Assembly (NCBI RefSeq): GCF_035961655.1
Contig: NZ_CP108393.1
Coordinates: forward strand, 3,331,501-3,395,500
Direction of reading: 5' to 3'
Origin: Streptomyces sp. NBC_01317
GTDB taxonomy: Bacteria > Actinomycetota > Actinomycetes > Streptomycetales > Streptomycetaceae
DNA: 64,000 nt
This document shows, piece after piece, positions 56,757-64,000 of this stretch. The first letter of the stretch is position 1. Each line of letters opens with the position of its first letter. The translations under genes and the position numbers were made by a program. The notes under the pieces were generated by a model. The model searched no databases. It was not told the origin of the DNA and was given only the letters and a program-made list of their open reading frames with translations.

Positions 56757-57161
56757 TCAGACGCGGCGACGCTTCGGCGGGCGGCAGCCGTTGTGCGGGG
56801 TGGGGGTGACGTCCTGGATCGAACCCACCTCCAGGCCGGTGGCCTGGAGCGAGCGGATCGCGGTCTCACGGCCGGAGCCGGGACCCTTCACGAAGACGTC
56901 GACCTTGCGCATGCCGTGCTCCTGCGCGCGACGGGCGGCCGACTCGGCAGCCATCTGCGCGGCGAAGGGCGTGGACTTGCGCGAACCCTTGAAGCCGACG
57001 TGGCCGGCGGAGGCCCAGGAGATCACATTGCCCGAAGGGTCCGTGATCGAGACGATCGTGTTGTTGAACGTGCTCTTGATGTGGGCGTGCCCATGAGCGA
57101 CGTTCTTCTTTTCCTTGCGGCGCACCTTCTTGGCTGCGCCCTGACGGCCCTTAGGAGGCAT
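56757..57161 (-). CDS. rpsK: 30S ribosomal protein S11
   Basis: A 134-residue S11: basic start [20 protein letters not shown], core [20 protein letters not shown] and [20 protein letters not shown], ending RPPKRRRV. It binds 16S rRNA near the platform. Between rpsM (66 bp upstream) and rpoA. Confidence 0.98.
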   Translation of the reverse strand: MPPKGRQGAAKKVRRKEKKNVAHGHAHIKSTFNNTIVSITDPSGNVISWASAGHVGFKGSRKSTPFAAQMAAESAARRAQEHGMRKVDVFVKGPGSGRETAIRSLQATGLEVGSIQDVTPTPHNGCRPPKRRRV

Positions 57162-57227
57162 GTATTTACTCCTGCGTGGAGGTGATCGGTCCTACAGCGA
57201 AGACCGCTGGTGAGCGTCCGCTGAGGA

Positions 57228-57608
57228 CTACTTCTTGCCCGGCTTCTTCTTGCCGGCGATGGCGCGACGCGGACCCTTGCGGGTACGAGCGTTCGTGCTG
57301 GTGCGCTGTCCGTGCACCGGCAGGCCACGACGGTGACGCAGACCCTGGTAGCAACCGATCTCGACCTTGCGGCGGATGTCGGCGGCGATCTCGCGACGAA
57401 GGTCACCCTCGGTCTTGAGGTTGGCGTCCACGTATTCGCGGATCTTGACGAGGTCTTCCTCGGCAAGGTCGCGGACGCGGATGTCAGGGTTGACACCGGC
57501 GGCGGCGAGGGTCTCCTTGGACCGGGTGCGCCCGATGCCGAAGACGTAGGTGAGGGCGACCTCGACGCGCTTTTCGCGCGGGAGGTCAACGCCTGCGAGG
57601 CGTGCCAT
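57228..57608 (-). CDS. rpsM: 30S ribosomal protein S13
   Basis: A 126-residue S13 starting [20 protein letters not shown], with [20 protein letters not shown] and the basic C-terminal [20 protein letters not shown]. It contacts the ribosomal head and subunit bridge B1. The gap of 183 bp to rpmJ (57609-57791) shows no gene. Confidence 0.98.
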   Translation of the reverse strand: MARLAGVDLPREKRVEVALTYVFGIGRTRSKETLAAAGVNPDIRVRDLAEEDLVKIREYVDANLKTEGDLRREIAADIRRKVEIGCYQGLRHRRGLPVHGQRTSTNARTRKGPRRAIAGKKKPGKK

Positions 57609-57791
57609 TCATGGCTCCTGATGATTCGGAGGTCTTCCGCAGTCTCTGTCCCGGCTGCCGTACGCGTACGTACGGTCCGGGTCCCCGGCCTCCGCCGGAG
57701 GTGTCGGTCCTCTGTGACGAGGAGCCGGACACTGCGTAATTACGAGTTGCTCGCGTCACGCGAAGTACTGCGAGAGGCAGGCGGTCGTGCG

Positions 57792-57905
57792 TCAGCCCTG
57801 GCGCTGCTTGTGGCGCAGGTTGTCGCAGATGACCATGACCCGGCCGTGACGGCGGATCACCTTGCACTTGTCGCAGATCTTCTTGACGCTCGGCTTGACC
57901 TTCAT
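57792..57905 (-). CDS. rpmJ: 50S ribosomal protein L36
   Basis: A 37-residue L36 ([20 protein letters not shown], then [17 protein letters not shown]). The zinc ligands C-x2-C, C and H are all present, so this is the zinc-containing form. It sits between infA and rpsM, the standard place. Confidence 0.98.
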   Translation of the reverse strand: MKVKPSVKKICDKCKVIRRHGRVMVICDNLRHKQRQG

Positions 57906-57963
57906 GGAATTGAGGTTCTCCGGGTCAGTGCGGACGCCCCCTGGACAGGGACGACTGCAAGAT

Positions 57964-58185
57964 CTACTTGTATCGGTAGACGATCCGGCCACGCGTCAGG
58001 TCGTACGGAGACAGCTCCACCACAACCCGGTCATCGGGCAGGATCCGGATGTAGTGCATCCGCATCTTGCCGCTGATGTGCGCGAGGACCTTGTGACCGT
58101 TCTGGAGCTCCACCCTGAACATCGCATTCGGGAGGGACTCGATCACGGTGCCCTCAATTTCGATGGCACCTTGCTTCTTGGCCAC
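57964..58185 (-). CDS. infA: Translation initiation factor IF-1
   Basis: A 73-residue IF-1 from GTG 58185: [20 protein letters not shown], then [20 protein letters not shown] and the end [17 protein letters not shown], an OB fold that occupies the ribosomal A site during initiation. The frame extends upstream, but the conserved start is clear. The 177-bp gap to map probably has its own promoter. Confidence 0.98.
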   Translation of the reverse strand: MAKKQGAIEIEGTVIESLPNAMFRVELQNGHKVLAHISGKMRMHYIRILPDDRVVVELSPYDLTRGRIVYRYK

Positions 58186-58265
58186 GCTTCGCCCTTCGAA
58201 TCGGCTACCTTGATCGTCTCCGGCGGCCGCATGCGGACACACGGGTACACCAGAGCCGACGCGTC

Positions 58266-58271
58266 AGTCTA
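58266..58271 (-). promoter_or_regulatory. Possible infA promoter -10 box
   Basis: TAGACT on the minus strand (complement of 58266-58271) lies about 80 bp before infA in the longest gap of the secY-to-rplQ run. The -35 region (TTTTCG-like) is weak, so confidence is low. Confidence 0.35.
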
Positions 58272-58362
58272 CGGCAGCCCACTCGAAAAGACGAATCCGT
58301 GCAGTCTGCCCATGCCCCGAGATCCTTAAGCGGCACAAGGCCTCACAGCGCTCGCGCCCGCT

Positions 58363-59199
58363 CTACGCCAGGGGATCAGGCGCCGCCGTCACACCCAGCT
58401 CCGCGAGCTTCGCCTTACCGCCGTCCGGGGACGTCAGGACCAGCGGGCCGGCCTCCGTGAGGGCGATCGAGTGCTCCCAGTGCGAGGACCAGGTGCCGTC
58501 CTTCGTGATGACCGTCCACTCGTCCGCCAGCACCTCCGTGTGGGGCGTACCGAGGGAGACCATGGGCTCGATGGCCAGGCAGAAGCCGGGGACCAGCTTG
58601 GGGCCCTTGCCGCGCTTGCGGGAGACGTAGTTCAGCAGGTGCGGGTCCATGTGCATCTCCGTACCGATGCCGTGGCCGCCGTAGTCCTCGACGATGCCGT
58701 ACTTCCCGCCGCCCGGCTTGGGCTGCCTGCGGATGTACGTCTCGATCGCCCGGGACACGTCCACCAGGCGGTTGCCGGCCTTCATCGCCGCGATGCCGGC
58801 CCACATCGACTCCTCGGTCACCCGGGACAGCTCGATCAGCTCCGGAGCGTGACCGGTGCCCACGAACGCCGTGAAGGCCGCGTCCCCGTGCCAGCCGTCC
58901 ACGATCGCGCCGGCGTCGACGGAGATGATGTCCCCGTCCTTGAGGACGGTCTTCTCGTCGGGGATGCCATGGACGACGACCTCGTTGACCGAGGTGCAGA
59001 TCGTCGCGGGGAACCCGCCGTACCCGAGGAAGTTCGGCTTCGCGCCGTGCGCGGCCAGCACCTTGCGGGCGACCATGTCCAGGTCCTTGGTGGTGGCACC
59101 CGGCACCGCGGCCTCCGCCGTGGCCGCGTGGACCGCGGCGACGACCAGCCCCGCCTCGCGCATCTTCGCGATCTGCTCGGGAGTCTTGATCTCCACCAT
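58363..59199 (-). CDS. map: Methionine aminopeptidase, type I
   Basis: A 278-residue MetAP removing initiator methionine. VEIKTPEQIAKMREAGLVVA opens it; metal ligands lie in DIISVDAGAIVDGWHGDAAF (two Asp), the GGHGIGTEMHMDP region (His), and in AIEPMVS and TITKDGTWSSHWEHSIAL (two Glu). Length matches the actinobacterial type Ia/c enzymes. ATG 59199 is chosen from the conserved N-terminus. It follows adk after 115 bp that contain a terminator-like hairpin. Confidence 0.97.
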   Translation of the reverse strand: MVEIKTPEQIAKMREAGLVVAAVHAATAEAAVPGATTKDLDMVARKVLAAHGAKPNFLGYGGFPATICTSVNEVVVHGIPDEKTVLKDGDIISVDAGAIVDGWHGDAAFTAFVGTGHAPELIELSRVTEESMWAGIAAMKAGNRLVDVSRAIETYIRRQPKPGGGKYGIVEDYGGHGIGTEMHMDPHLLNYVSRKRGKGPKLVPGFCLAIEPMVSLGTPHTEVLADEWTVITKDGTWSSHWEHSIALTEAGPLVLTSPDGGKAKLAELGVTAAPDPLA

Positions 59200-59248
59200 G
59201 GCTCTGCTGCCTTCCACCTGACGCGTACGACCGGAACTCAACAGTAAA

Positions 59249-59276
59249 GCCGTGGCGTCCCTGGGGACGCCACGGC
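59249..59276 (-). terminator. Terminator or attenuator between adk and map
   Basis: GCCGTGGCGTCC (59249-59260) and GGACGCCACGGC (59265-59276) form a perfect 12-bp stem, followed on the minus strand by TTTACTGTTGAG. Its position behind adk and before map suggests partial termination within the secY-adk-map-infA run, with map having its own promoter. Confidence 0.75.
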
Positions 59277-59314
59277 CTTACTCACGTGAATCGTGCTGCG
59301 GTGAAGCCCGCGGT

Positions 59315-59980
59315 TCAGGCCTGCGAGGCCCGGTCCCGCTGGAGCGCCTCCATCGCGCGGTCGGTCACCTCGGTGACCTTGCCGAGCGCGGAGATCGTCA
59401 CGACCAGGCCCTGGGCCTGGTAGTGCTCGATGATCGGCTCGGTCTGCGTGTGGTAGACCTCCAGCCGTCTGCGCACCGTCTCCTCGGAGTCGTCGTCGCG
59501 CTGGTATAGCTCGCCCCCGCAGATGTCACAGACACCCTCCTTCTTCGGAGGCTGGTTCGCGACGTGGAAGACGTGGGCGCTGTCGTTGCGGCAGATGCGC
59601 CGCCCCGCGATACGCCGTACGACCTCGTCCTCGGGGATCTCCAGGTCCAGCACCGCGTCCAGCTTCACGCCGTCCGCCGCGAGGGCCTTGTCCAGTGCTT
59701 CCGCCTGCGACACGTTGCGCGGAAAGCCGTCGAGCAGGAAGCCCTTCTCGGCGTCCGGCCGGCTCATCCGGTCTCGTGCCATCGCGATCGTGACCTCGTC
59801 GGGTACCAGGTTTCCCGCGTCCATGTAGGACTTCGCCTGTTTGCCGAGCTCTGTGCCCTGGCTGATGTTGGCGCGGAAAAGGTCGCCCGTGGAAATGTGT
59901 GGGATCGACAGGTTCTTGGCGAGGAACGCGGCCTGCGTACCCTTGCCGGCACCGGGCGGCCCGACGAGGACGATTCGCAT
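59315..59980 (-). CDS. adk: Adenylate kinase
   Basis: A 221-residue long-form adenylate kinase from ATG 59980, which overlaps the secY stop (TGATG). P-loop [19 protein letters not shown] site [10 protein letters not shown] and [14 protein letters not shown]. The LID contains Cys/His-type residues ([22 protein letters not shown]) as in zinc-binding LIDs, with His in one ligand position. It balances adenine nucleotides in the cytoplasm. Confidence 0.98.
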   Translation of the reverse strand: MRIVLVGPPGAGKGTQAAFLAKNLSIPHISTGDLFRANISQGTELGKQAKSYMDAGNLVPDEVTIAMARDRMSRPDAEKGFLLDGFPRNVSQAEALDKALAADGVKLDAVLDLEIPEDEVVRRIAGRRICRNDSAHVFHVANQPPKKEGVCDICGGELYQRDDDSEETVRRRLEVYHTQTEPIIEHYQAQGLVVTISALGKVTEVTDRAMEALQRDRASQA

Positions 59981-61299
59981 CAGCGGAGGAACCCTTCGTA
60001 ATTGCGCTGCTGAAGCTGGCTCTCGATCTGCTTCACGGTTTCCAGACCCACACCCACGATGATCAGGATGCTTGTCCCGCCGAACGGGAAGTTCTGGTTC
60101 GCACCGCCGAAGCCTGCCAACGCCATCGTCGGGACAAGAGCAATCAGACCCAGGTACAGCGAGCCCGGCCAAGTGATCCTGTTGAGCACGTAGCTCAGGT
60201 ACTCAGCGGTAGGGCGACCAGCCCGGATACCCGGGATGAAGCCACCATACTTCTTCATGTTGTCCGCTACTTCTTCGGGGTTGAAGGAAATCGCCACGTA
60301 GAAGAACGCGAAGAACACGATGAGCAAGAAGTAGGTCGCGATGTAGTACGGATGGTCACCCTTGACGAAGTGCGCCTCGATCCAGGTCTTCCAGCCCGAC
60401 TGCGAGCTGGAGAACTGGGCGATCAGAGCGGGGATGTAGAGCAGCGACGAGGCGAAGATGACGGGGATCACACCCGCCTGGTTCACCTTGAGCGGGATGT
60501 ACGTCGACGTACCGCCGTACGACCTCCGGCCGATCATGCGCTTCGCGTACTGGACGGGGATCCGGCGCTGCGCCTGCTCGACGAAGACGACCAGGCCCAC
60601 CATGACGAAGCCGATCAGGATGACCGTACCGAACTCGATCCAGCCCTTGGCGAGCGTGCCGCTCTGCTTGATGGCCCAGAGGGCGCCCGGGAAGCCGGCC
60701 GCGATCGAGATGAACATCAGGATGGACATGCCGTTGCCGATGCCCTTGTCGGTGATGAGCTCACCGAGCCACATGACGGCGGCCGTACCGGCGGTCATCG
60801 TGATCACCATCGTGACGGTGACGAAGATCGACTGGTCGGGGACGATCTGCCCGGCCACCGGGCAGCCGCTGAAGAGCGCGCCGCTACGGGCCGTGGCGAC
60901 CAGGCCGGTGCCCTGGAGCACGGCGAGGGCGACGGTCAGGTACCGGGTGTACTGCGTGATCTTCGACTGGCCGGACGAGCCTTCCTTCTTGAGGGCTTCC
61001 AGCCGTGGGATGACCACGGTCAGCAGCTGAAGGATGATGCTCGCCGTGATGTACGGCATGATGCCGAGCGCGAAGATCGTGATCTGCAACAACGCGCCGC
61101 CGCTGAACATGTTCACGAGCCCGAAGAGGCTGTTGTTGCCCTTTTGAGCCGCGTCGATACATGTCTGGACATTCTCGTAGCTGACCCCGGGGACGGGGAT
61201 GTGCGCCCCGAGCCGGTACAGCACGATGATGGCGAGTGTGAAGAGCAGCTTCTTGCGCAGGTCGGGCGTCTTGAACGCCCGGGCGAACGCGGTGAGCAC
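59980..61299 (-). CDS. secY: Preprotein translocase subunit SecY
   Basis: A 439-residue channel subunit with ten membrane helices. [20 protein letters not shown] starts it; [20 protein letters not shown] is the plug/TM2 region and [20 protein letters not shown] the ribosome- and SecA-binding loop between TM6 and TM7. Same-strand coupling with adk by 1-bp overlap. The 277-bp gap to rplO upstream (61300-61576) contains a hairpin and a relatively A/T-rich stretch that may be the secY promoter. Confidence 0.98.
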   Translation of the reverse strand: MLTAFARAFKTPDLRKKLLFTLAIIVLYRLGAHIPVPGVSYENVQTCIDAAQKGNNSLFGLVNMFSGGALLQITIFALGIMPYITASIILQLLTVVIPRLEALKKEGSSGQSKITQYTRYLTVALAVLQGTGLVATARSGALFSGCPVAGQIVPDQSIFVTVTMVITMTAGTAAVMWLGELITDKGIGNGMSILMFISIAAGFPGALWAIKQSGTLAKGWIEFGTVILIGFVMVGLVVFVEQAQRRIPVQYAKRMIGRRSYGGTSTYIPLKVNQAGVIPVIFASSLLYIPALIAQFSSSQSGWKTWIEAHFVKGDHPYYIATYFLLIVFFAFFYVAISFNPEEVADNMKKYGGFIPGIRAGRPTAEYLSYVLNRITWPGSLYLGLIALVPTMALAGFGGANQNFPFGGTSILIIVGVGLETVKQIESQLQQRNYEGFLR

Positions 61300-61469
61300 G
61301 GTGCCTCCTGCGACCCCCGCGCTACTGCGTCAGAGGTGACGGTATTGAGGATCGACGGATAAGGGACGAGCGGGTCCTGCGGGTCAACGAGCGGCCACCG
61401 CGTGAAGTGCCCGTGAGGACACATCCCGCGGTGGTGGACCGGAAGCGGGCTCCCGGCTTCAATACAGCA

Positions 61470-61554
61470 ATAATGCACGCCACCATACCGGCGACTGTGC
61501 CCACCATGGAACGACCAACCGGGGATGCCCCTTTTGAGAGGCACCCCCGGTTGG
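61470..61554 (-). promoter_or_regulatory. rplO-secY gap: hairpin and candidate promoter
   Basis: Hairpin CCAACCGGGG (61515-61524) / CCCCGGTTGG (61545-61554) lies 23 bp after rplO on the minus strand and probably terminates or attenuates the spc transcript. The sequence after it (about 61460-61500) is less GC-rich, with TATTG/ATTAT-like boxes on the minus strand, and may hold a separate secY promoter; exact boxes are uncertain. Confidence 0.45.
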
Positions 61555-61576
61555 GTGTTCAGGTCATCGGGTCGTC

Positions 61577-62032
61577 TCAGACGAGCTCGGTGACGGAGCC
61601 GCCCGCGGCGGCGATCTTCTCCTTGGCGGAGCCGGAAACGGCGTTCACCGAAACCGTCAGCGCCACGGAGATCTCGCCCTGGCCCAGGACCTTGACGAGA
61701 CTGTTCTTGCGCACCGCACCCTTGGTGACCAGATCGGCCACCGTGACCTCGCCGCCCTCGGGGTAGAGGTCGGAGAGCTTGTCCAGGTTCACCACCTGGT
61801 ACTCGGTGCGGAACGGGTTCTTGAAGCCCTTGAGCTTCGGCAGACGCATGTGGAGGGGCATCTGCCCACCCTCGAAGCGTGCCGGAACCTGGTAACGGGC
61901 CTTGGTGCCCTTGGTGCCACGACCAGCGGTCTTACCCTTGGACGCCTCACCACGACCCACACGGGTCTTGGCGGTCTTGGCGCCCGGGGCAGGACGGAGG
62001 TCGTGGGCCTTCAGCGGCTTGTCTGCTGCCAT
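61577..62032 (-). CDS. rplO: 50S ribosomal protein L15
   Basis: A 151-residue L15 from ATG 62032 ([20 protein letters not shown]). Gly/Arg-rich [20 protein letters not shown], the extended rRNA-binding part, precedes [20 protein letters not shown]. Last gene of the spc block before secY; the stop of rpmD upstream is one base away. Confidence 0.98.
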   Translation of the reverse strand: MAADKPLKAHDLRPAPGAKTAKTRVGRGEASKGKTAGRGTKGTKARYQVPARFEGGQMPLHMRLPKLKGFKNPFRTEYQVVNLDKLSDLYPEGGEVTVADLVTKGAVRKNSLVKVLGQGEISVALTVSVNAVSGSAKEKIAAAGGSVTELV

Positions 62033-62033
62033 G

Positions 62034-62216
62034 TCAGTCGACCTCCTCAACCGTCACGAGGTGGCGGACGGTGTGCACCATGCCGCGGAACTCGGGGCGG
62101 TCCTCCTTGACGACCGTGTCGTTCACTCGCTTGAGACCGAGCGAACGCAGGGTGTCGCGGTGGTTCTGCTTGCTTCCGATGAACGACCGGGTCTGCGTGA
62201 TCTGGAGACGGGCCAT
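62034..62216 (-). CDS. rpmD: 50S ribosomal protein L30
   Basis: A 60-residue L30: [36 protein letters not shown] and the end [11 protein letters not shown]. It overlaps the rpsE stop by one base and is one base from rplO, so all three are translationally coupled. Confidence 0.98.
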   Translation of the reverse strand: MARLQITQTRSFIGSKQNHRDTLRSLGLKRVNDTVVKEDRPEFRGMVHTVRHLVTVEEVD

Positions 62217-62818
62217 TACGCACCCGCTCCCGCAGCACGCGCACGCAGCATGGCGGCGGGGGCGACGTCCTCGAGGGGCAGACCGCGGCGGGCCGCGATC
62301 TCCTCGGGACGCTGCAGGCCCTTGAGGGCCGCCACGGTCGCGTGCACGATGTTGATCGCGTTGTCCGAGCCGAGCGACTTCGACAGGATGTCGTGGACGC
62401 CCGCGCATTCGAGCACCGCGCGCACCGGGCCACCGGCGATCACGCCGGTACCGGGGGAAGCAGGCTTGAGCAGGACGACGCCTGCCGCCTTCTCGCCCTG
62501 GATCGGGTGGGGGATGGTGCCCTGGATACGGGGAACCTTGAAGAAGGCCTTCTTGGCCTCTTCGACGCCCTTGGCGATGGCGGCCGGAACTTCCTTGGCC
62601 TTGCCGTAACCGACGCCGACGGTACCGTCACCATCGCCCACCACGACCAGCGCGGTGAAGCTGAAGCGACGACCACCCTTCACAACCTTGGCAACGCGGT
62701 TGATCGCGACAACGCGCTCAACGTACGCGGTCTTCTCGGCCGGCGAACCGTCGCGACCCTTCCGGTCCCGCCGCTCGCCGCCACCGGCACCGCTTCCGCG
62801 GCGCTGGGGTCCAGCCAT
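62216..62818 (-). CDS. rpsE: 30S ribosomal protein S5
   Basis: A 200-residue S5 with Gly/Arg-rich N-terminus, then [40 protein letters not shown] and [20 protein letters not shown]. It shapes the mRNA entry channel and decoding fidelity. Between rplR and rpmD in the spc operon. Confidence 0.98.
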   Translation of the reverse strand: MAGPQRRGSGAGGGERRDRKGRDGSPAEKTAYVERVVAINRVAKVVKGGRRFSFTALVVVGDGDGTVGVGYGKAKEVPAAIAKGVEEAKKAFFKVPRIQGTIPHPIQGEKAAGVVLLKPASPGTGVIAGGPVRAVLECAGVHDILSKSLGSDNAINIVHATVAALKGLQRPEEIAARRGLPLEDVAPAAMLRARAAGAGA

Positions 62819-62864
62819 TGGATCTACCTCTCTCTGTTACGTCCGCTAGCTCCGGAACCGGGGC

Positions 62865-63248
62865 TCAGAACTTCAGCCCGGCTTCGCGGGCGGCGTCAGC
62901 CAGAGCGGCAATCCGCCCGGCGTACTGGTTGCCACCACGGTCGAACACGACGGCCTCGATACCGGCGGCCTTCGCACGCTCGGCGACCAGGGCCCCGACC
63001 TGCTTGGCCTGGGCGCTCTTGTCGCCGTCGGTCCCGCGGATCGAAGTGTCCAGAGTCGACGCCGAGGCGAGCGTGTGGCCCGCGATGTCGTCGACGACCT
63101 GAGCCACCATGTGGCGGTTGGAACGCGTCACAACGAGGCGGGGGCGCTCCTGCGTGCCCGAGACCTTCTTGCGGACGCGAATGTGACGGCGCTTGATGGC
63201 AGCGGCCTTGTAGGCCTTGCCCTTGGCGATCTTCACACCGAATGCCAT
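62865..63248 (-). CDS. rplR: 50S ribosomal protein L18
   Basis: A 127-residue L18, 5S rRNA binder: [38 protein letters not shown] and the closing [20 protein letters not shown] with REAGLKF. Starts 2 bp after rplF ends. Confidence 0.98.
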   Translation of the reverse strand: MAFGVKIAKGKAYKAAAIKRRHIRVRKKVSGTQERPRLVVTRSNRHMVAQVVDDIAGHTLASASTLDTSIRGTDGDKSAQAKQVGALVAERAKAAGIEAVVFDRGGNQYAGRIAALADAAREAGLKF

Positions 63249-63250
63249 GG

Positions 63251-63790
63251 CTACTTACCAGCCTTTCCGACCTTGCGGCGGATGACCTCGCCCGCGTACC
63301 GGACACCCTTGGCCTTGTAGGGGTCGGGCTTCCGCAGCTTGCGGATTGTGGCGGCGACCTCGCCGACCCTCTGCTTGTCGATGCCCTCGACGGAGAACTT
63401 CGTCGGTGTCTCCACCTTGAAGGTGATTCCCTCGGGGGCCTCGATGAGGATCGGGTGGCTGTAGCCCAGGGCGAACTCCAGGTTGGAGCCCTTCGCCTGG
63501 ACTCGGTAACCGACACCGCTGATCTCGAGCGCCTTGACGTAACCCTGGGTCACGCCGGTGATCATGTTCGCCACCAGCGTGCGGGACAGGCCGTGGAAGG
63601 CCTTGTTCTGACGCTCGTCGTTGGGGCGCAGCACCTGAAGGGTGCCGTCCTCGCCCTTGGTGACCTCGATCGGCGCGACGACGGTGTGCGAGAGGGTGCC
63701 CTTGGGACCCTTCACGCTGACCGTGCGGCCTTCGATGGTGACGTCCACACCGGCGGGAACCTGGATGGGGAGCTTGCCGATTCGCGACAT
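63251..63790 (-). CDS. rplF: 50S ribosomal protein L6
   Basis: A 179-residue L6 from ATG 63790 ([20 protein letters not shown]). Duplicated L6 fold with [12 protein letters not shown] and the C-terminal signature [20 protein letters not shown]. It lies near the sarcin-ricin loop and factor-binding site. Coupled to rplR and preceded by rpsH. Confidence 0.98.
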   Translation of the reverse strand: MSRIGKLPIQVPAGVDVTIEGRTVSVKGPKGTLSHTVVAPIEVTKGEDGTLQVLRPNDERQNKAFHGLSRTLVANMITGVTQGYVKALEISGVGYRVQAKGSNLEFALGYSHPILIEAPEGITFKVETPTKFSVEGIDKQRVGEVAATIRKLRKPDPYKAKGVRYAGEVIRRKVGKAGK

Positions 63791-63812
63791 GAGCTTTCCT
63801 CTCCGTTCCCGA

Positions 63813-64000
63813 CTACCAGACGTAGGCGAGGACTTCCCCACCTACGCCCTTCTTGCTCGCCTGCTGGCCGGTCAGGAGGCCGTGGGACGTGGAGATGATC
63901 GCCACGCCCAGGCCGCCGAGAACCTTCGGCAGACTGGTGGACTTCGCGTACACACGCAGACCCGGCTTGGAGATGCGCTTGATGCCGGCGATCGAACGCT
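63813..64000 (-). CDS. rpsH: 30S ribosomal protein S8 (partial, 5' end outside window)
   Basis: Only the last 62 codons or so are present. The visible C-terminus ([37 protein letters not shown], then [11 protein letters not shown]) is unmistakable S8. The gene runs off the right edge, consistent with the spc order rpsH-rplF. Confidence 0.96.
   Translation of the reverse strand, partial: RSIAGIKRISKPGLRVYAKSTSLPKVLGGLGVAIISTSHGLLTGQQASKKGVGGEVLAYVW

Overview
This is high-GC actinobacterial chromosome, almost certainly from a Streptomyces or a close relative. The evidence is strong G/C bias at third codon positions, many GTG starts, a groES-groEL1 operon behind two CIRCE elements, and the gene order tsaD-rimI-tsaB-tsaE-hydrolase-alr-nnr-acpS-glmS-glmM-rpsI-rplM-truA-rplQ-rpoA-rpsK-rpsM-rpmJ-infA-map-adk-secY-rplO-rpmD-rpsE-rplR-rplF-rpsH, which is typical of Streptomyces core chromosome. 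No phage, integrase, transposase, CRISPR array, tRNA or rRNA gene was seen.

Layout. 0.1-4.3 kb: a LysR regulator, a MOSC protein, a membrane-anchored multicopper oxidase and a short-chain dehydrogenase. 4.3-9.95 kb: a sugar-uptake regulon, made of a regulator with a DeoR-type DNA-binding end and a LacI-type sensor, a lipoprotein binding protein, two ABC permeases and a D-2-hydroxyacid dehydrogenase, with a shared TTCGATC-type operator. 10.0-12.25 kb: groES-groEL1 with promoter and CIRCE boxes. 12.3-25.5 kb: accessory and housekeeping genes (lipoprotein polysaccharide deacetylase, membrane proteins, DinB, SRPBCC, a MarR/MFS pair, an L7/L12-like protein, a 32-residue peptide next to an isoaspartyl-methyltransferase-like enzyme, a TetR/oxidoreductase pair, an ECF sigma factor with its DGPF partner, an FAD oxidoreductase). 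25.2-38.9 kb, minus strand: the tRNA t6A genes tsaD, tsaB and tsaE with rimI, then a hydrolase, alr, nnr, acpS and glmS. This block is interrupted by a frameshifted pseudogene, two repeat islands and an iron-box-controlled small His-rich protein. 39.0-45.0 kb: two proteins sharing one unrecognised module, a membrane-anchored M16 peptidase, and coaA. 45.0-64.0 kb: glmM, rpsI-rplM, an ABC-F ATPase, a tandemly duplicated GT2 glycosyltransferase, truA and the alpha/spc ribosomal protein operons, running off the right edge inside rpsH.

Together the minus-strand genes supply translation (ribosomal proteins, IF-1, Map, t6A, TruA), secretion (SecY), cell-wall precursors (Alr, GlmS, GlmM), acyl-carrier activation (AcpS) and cofactor repair (Nnr). 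The most unusual things are the module-pair/M16 peptidase locus, the peptide/methyltransferase pair, the iron-box small gene, the duplicated glycosyltransferase, the slippage-made pseudogene, and two intergenic islands of long palindromic repeats. Functions rest on motif and family recognition by eye; no database search was run.
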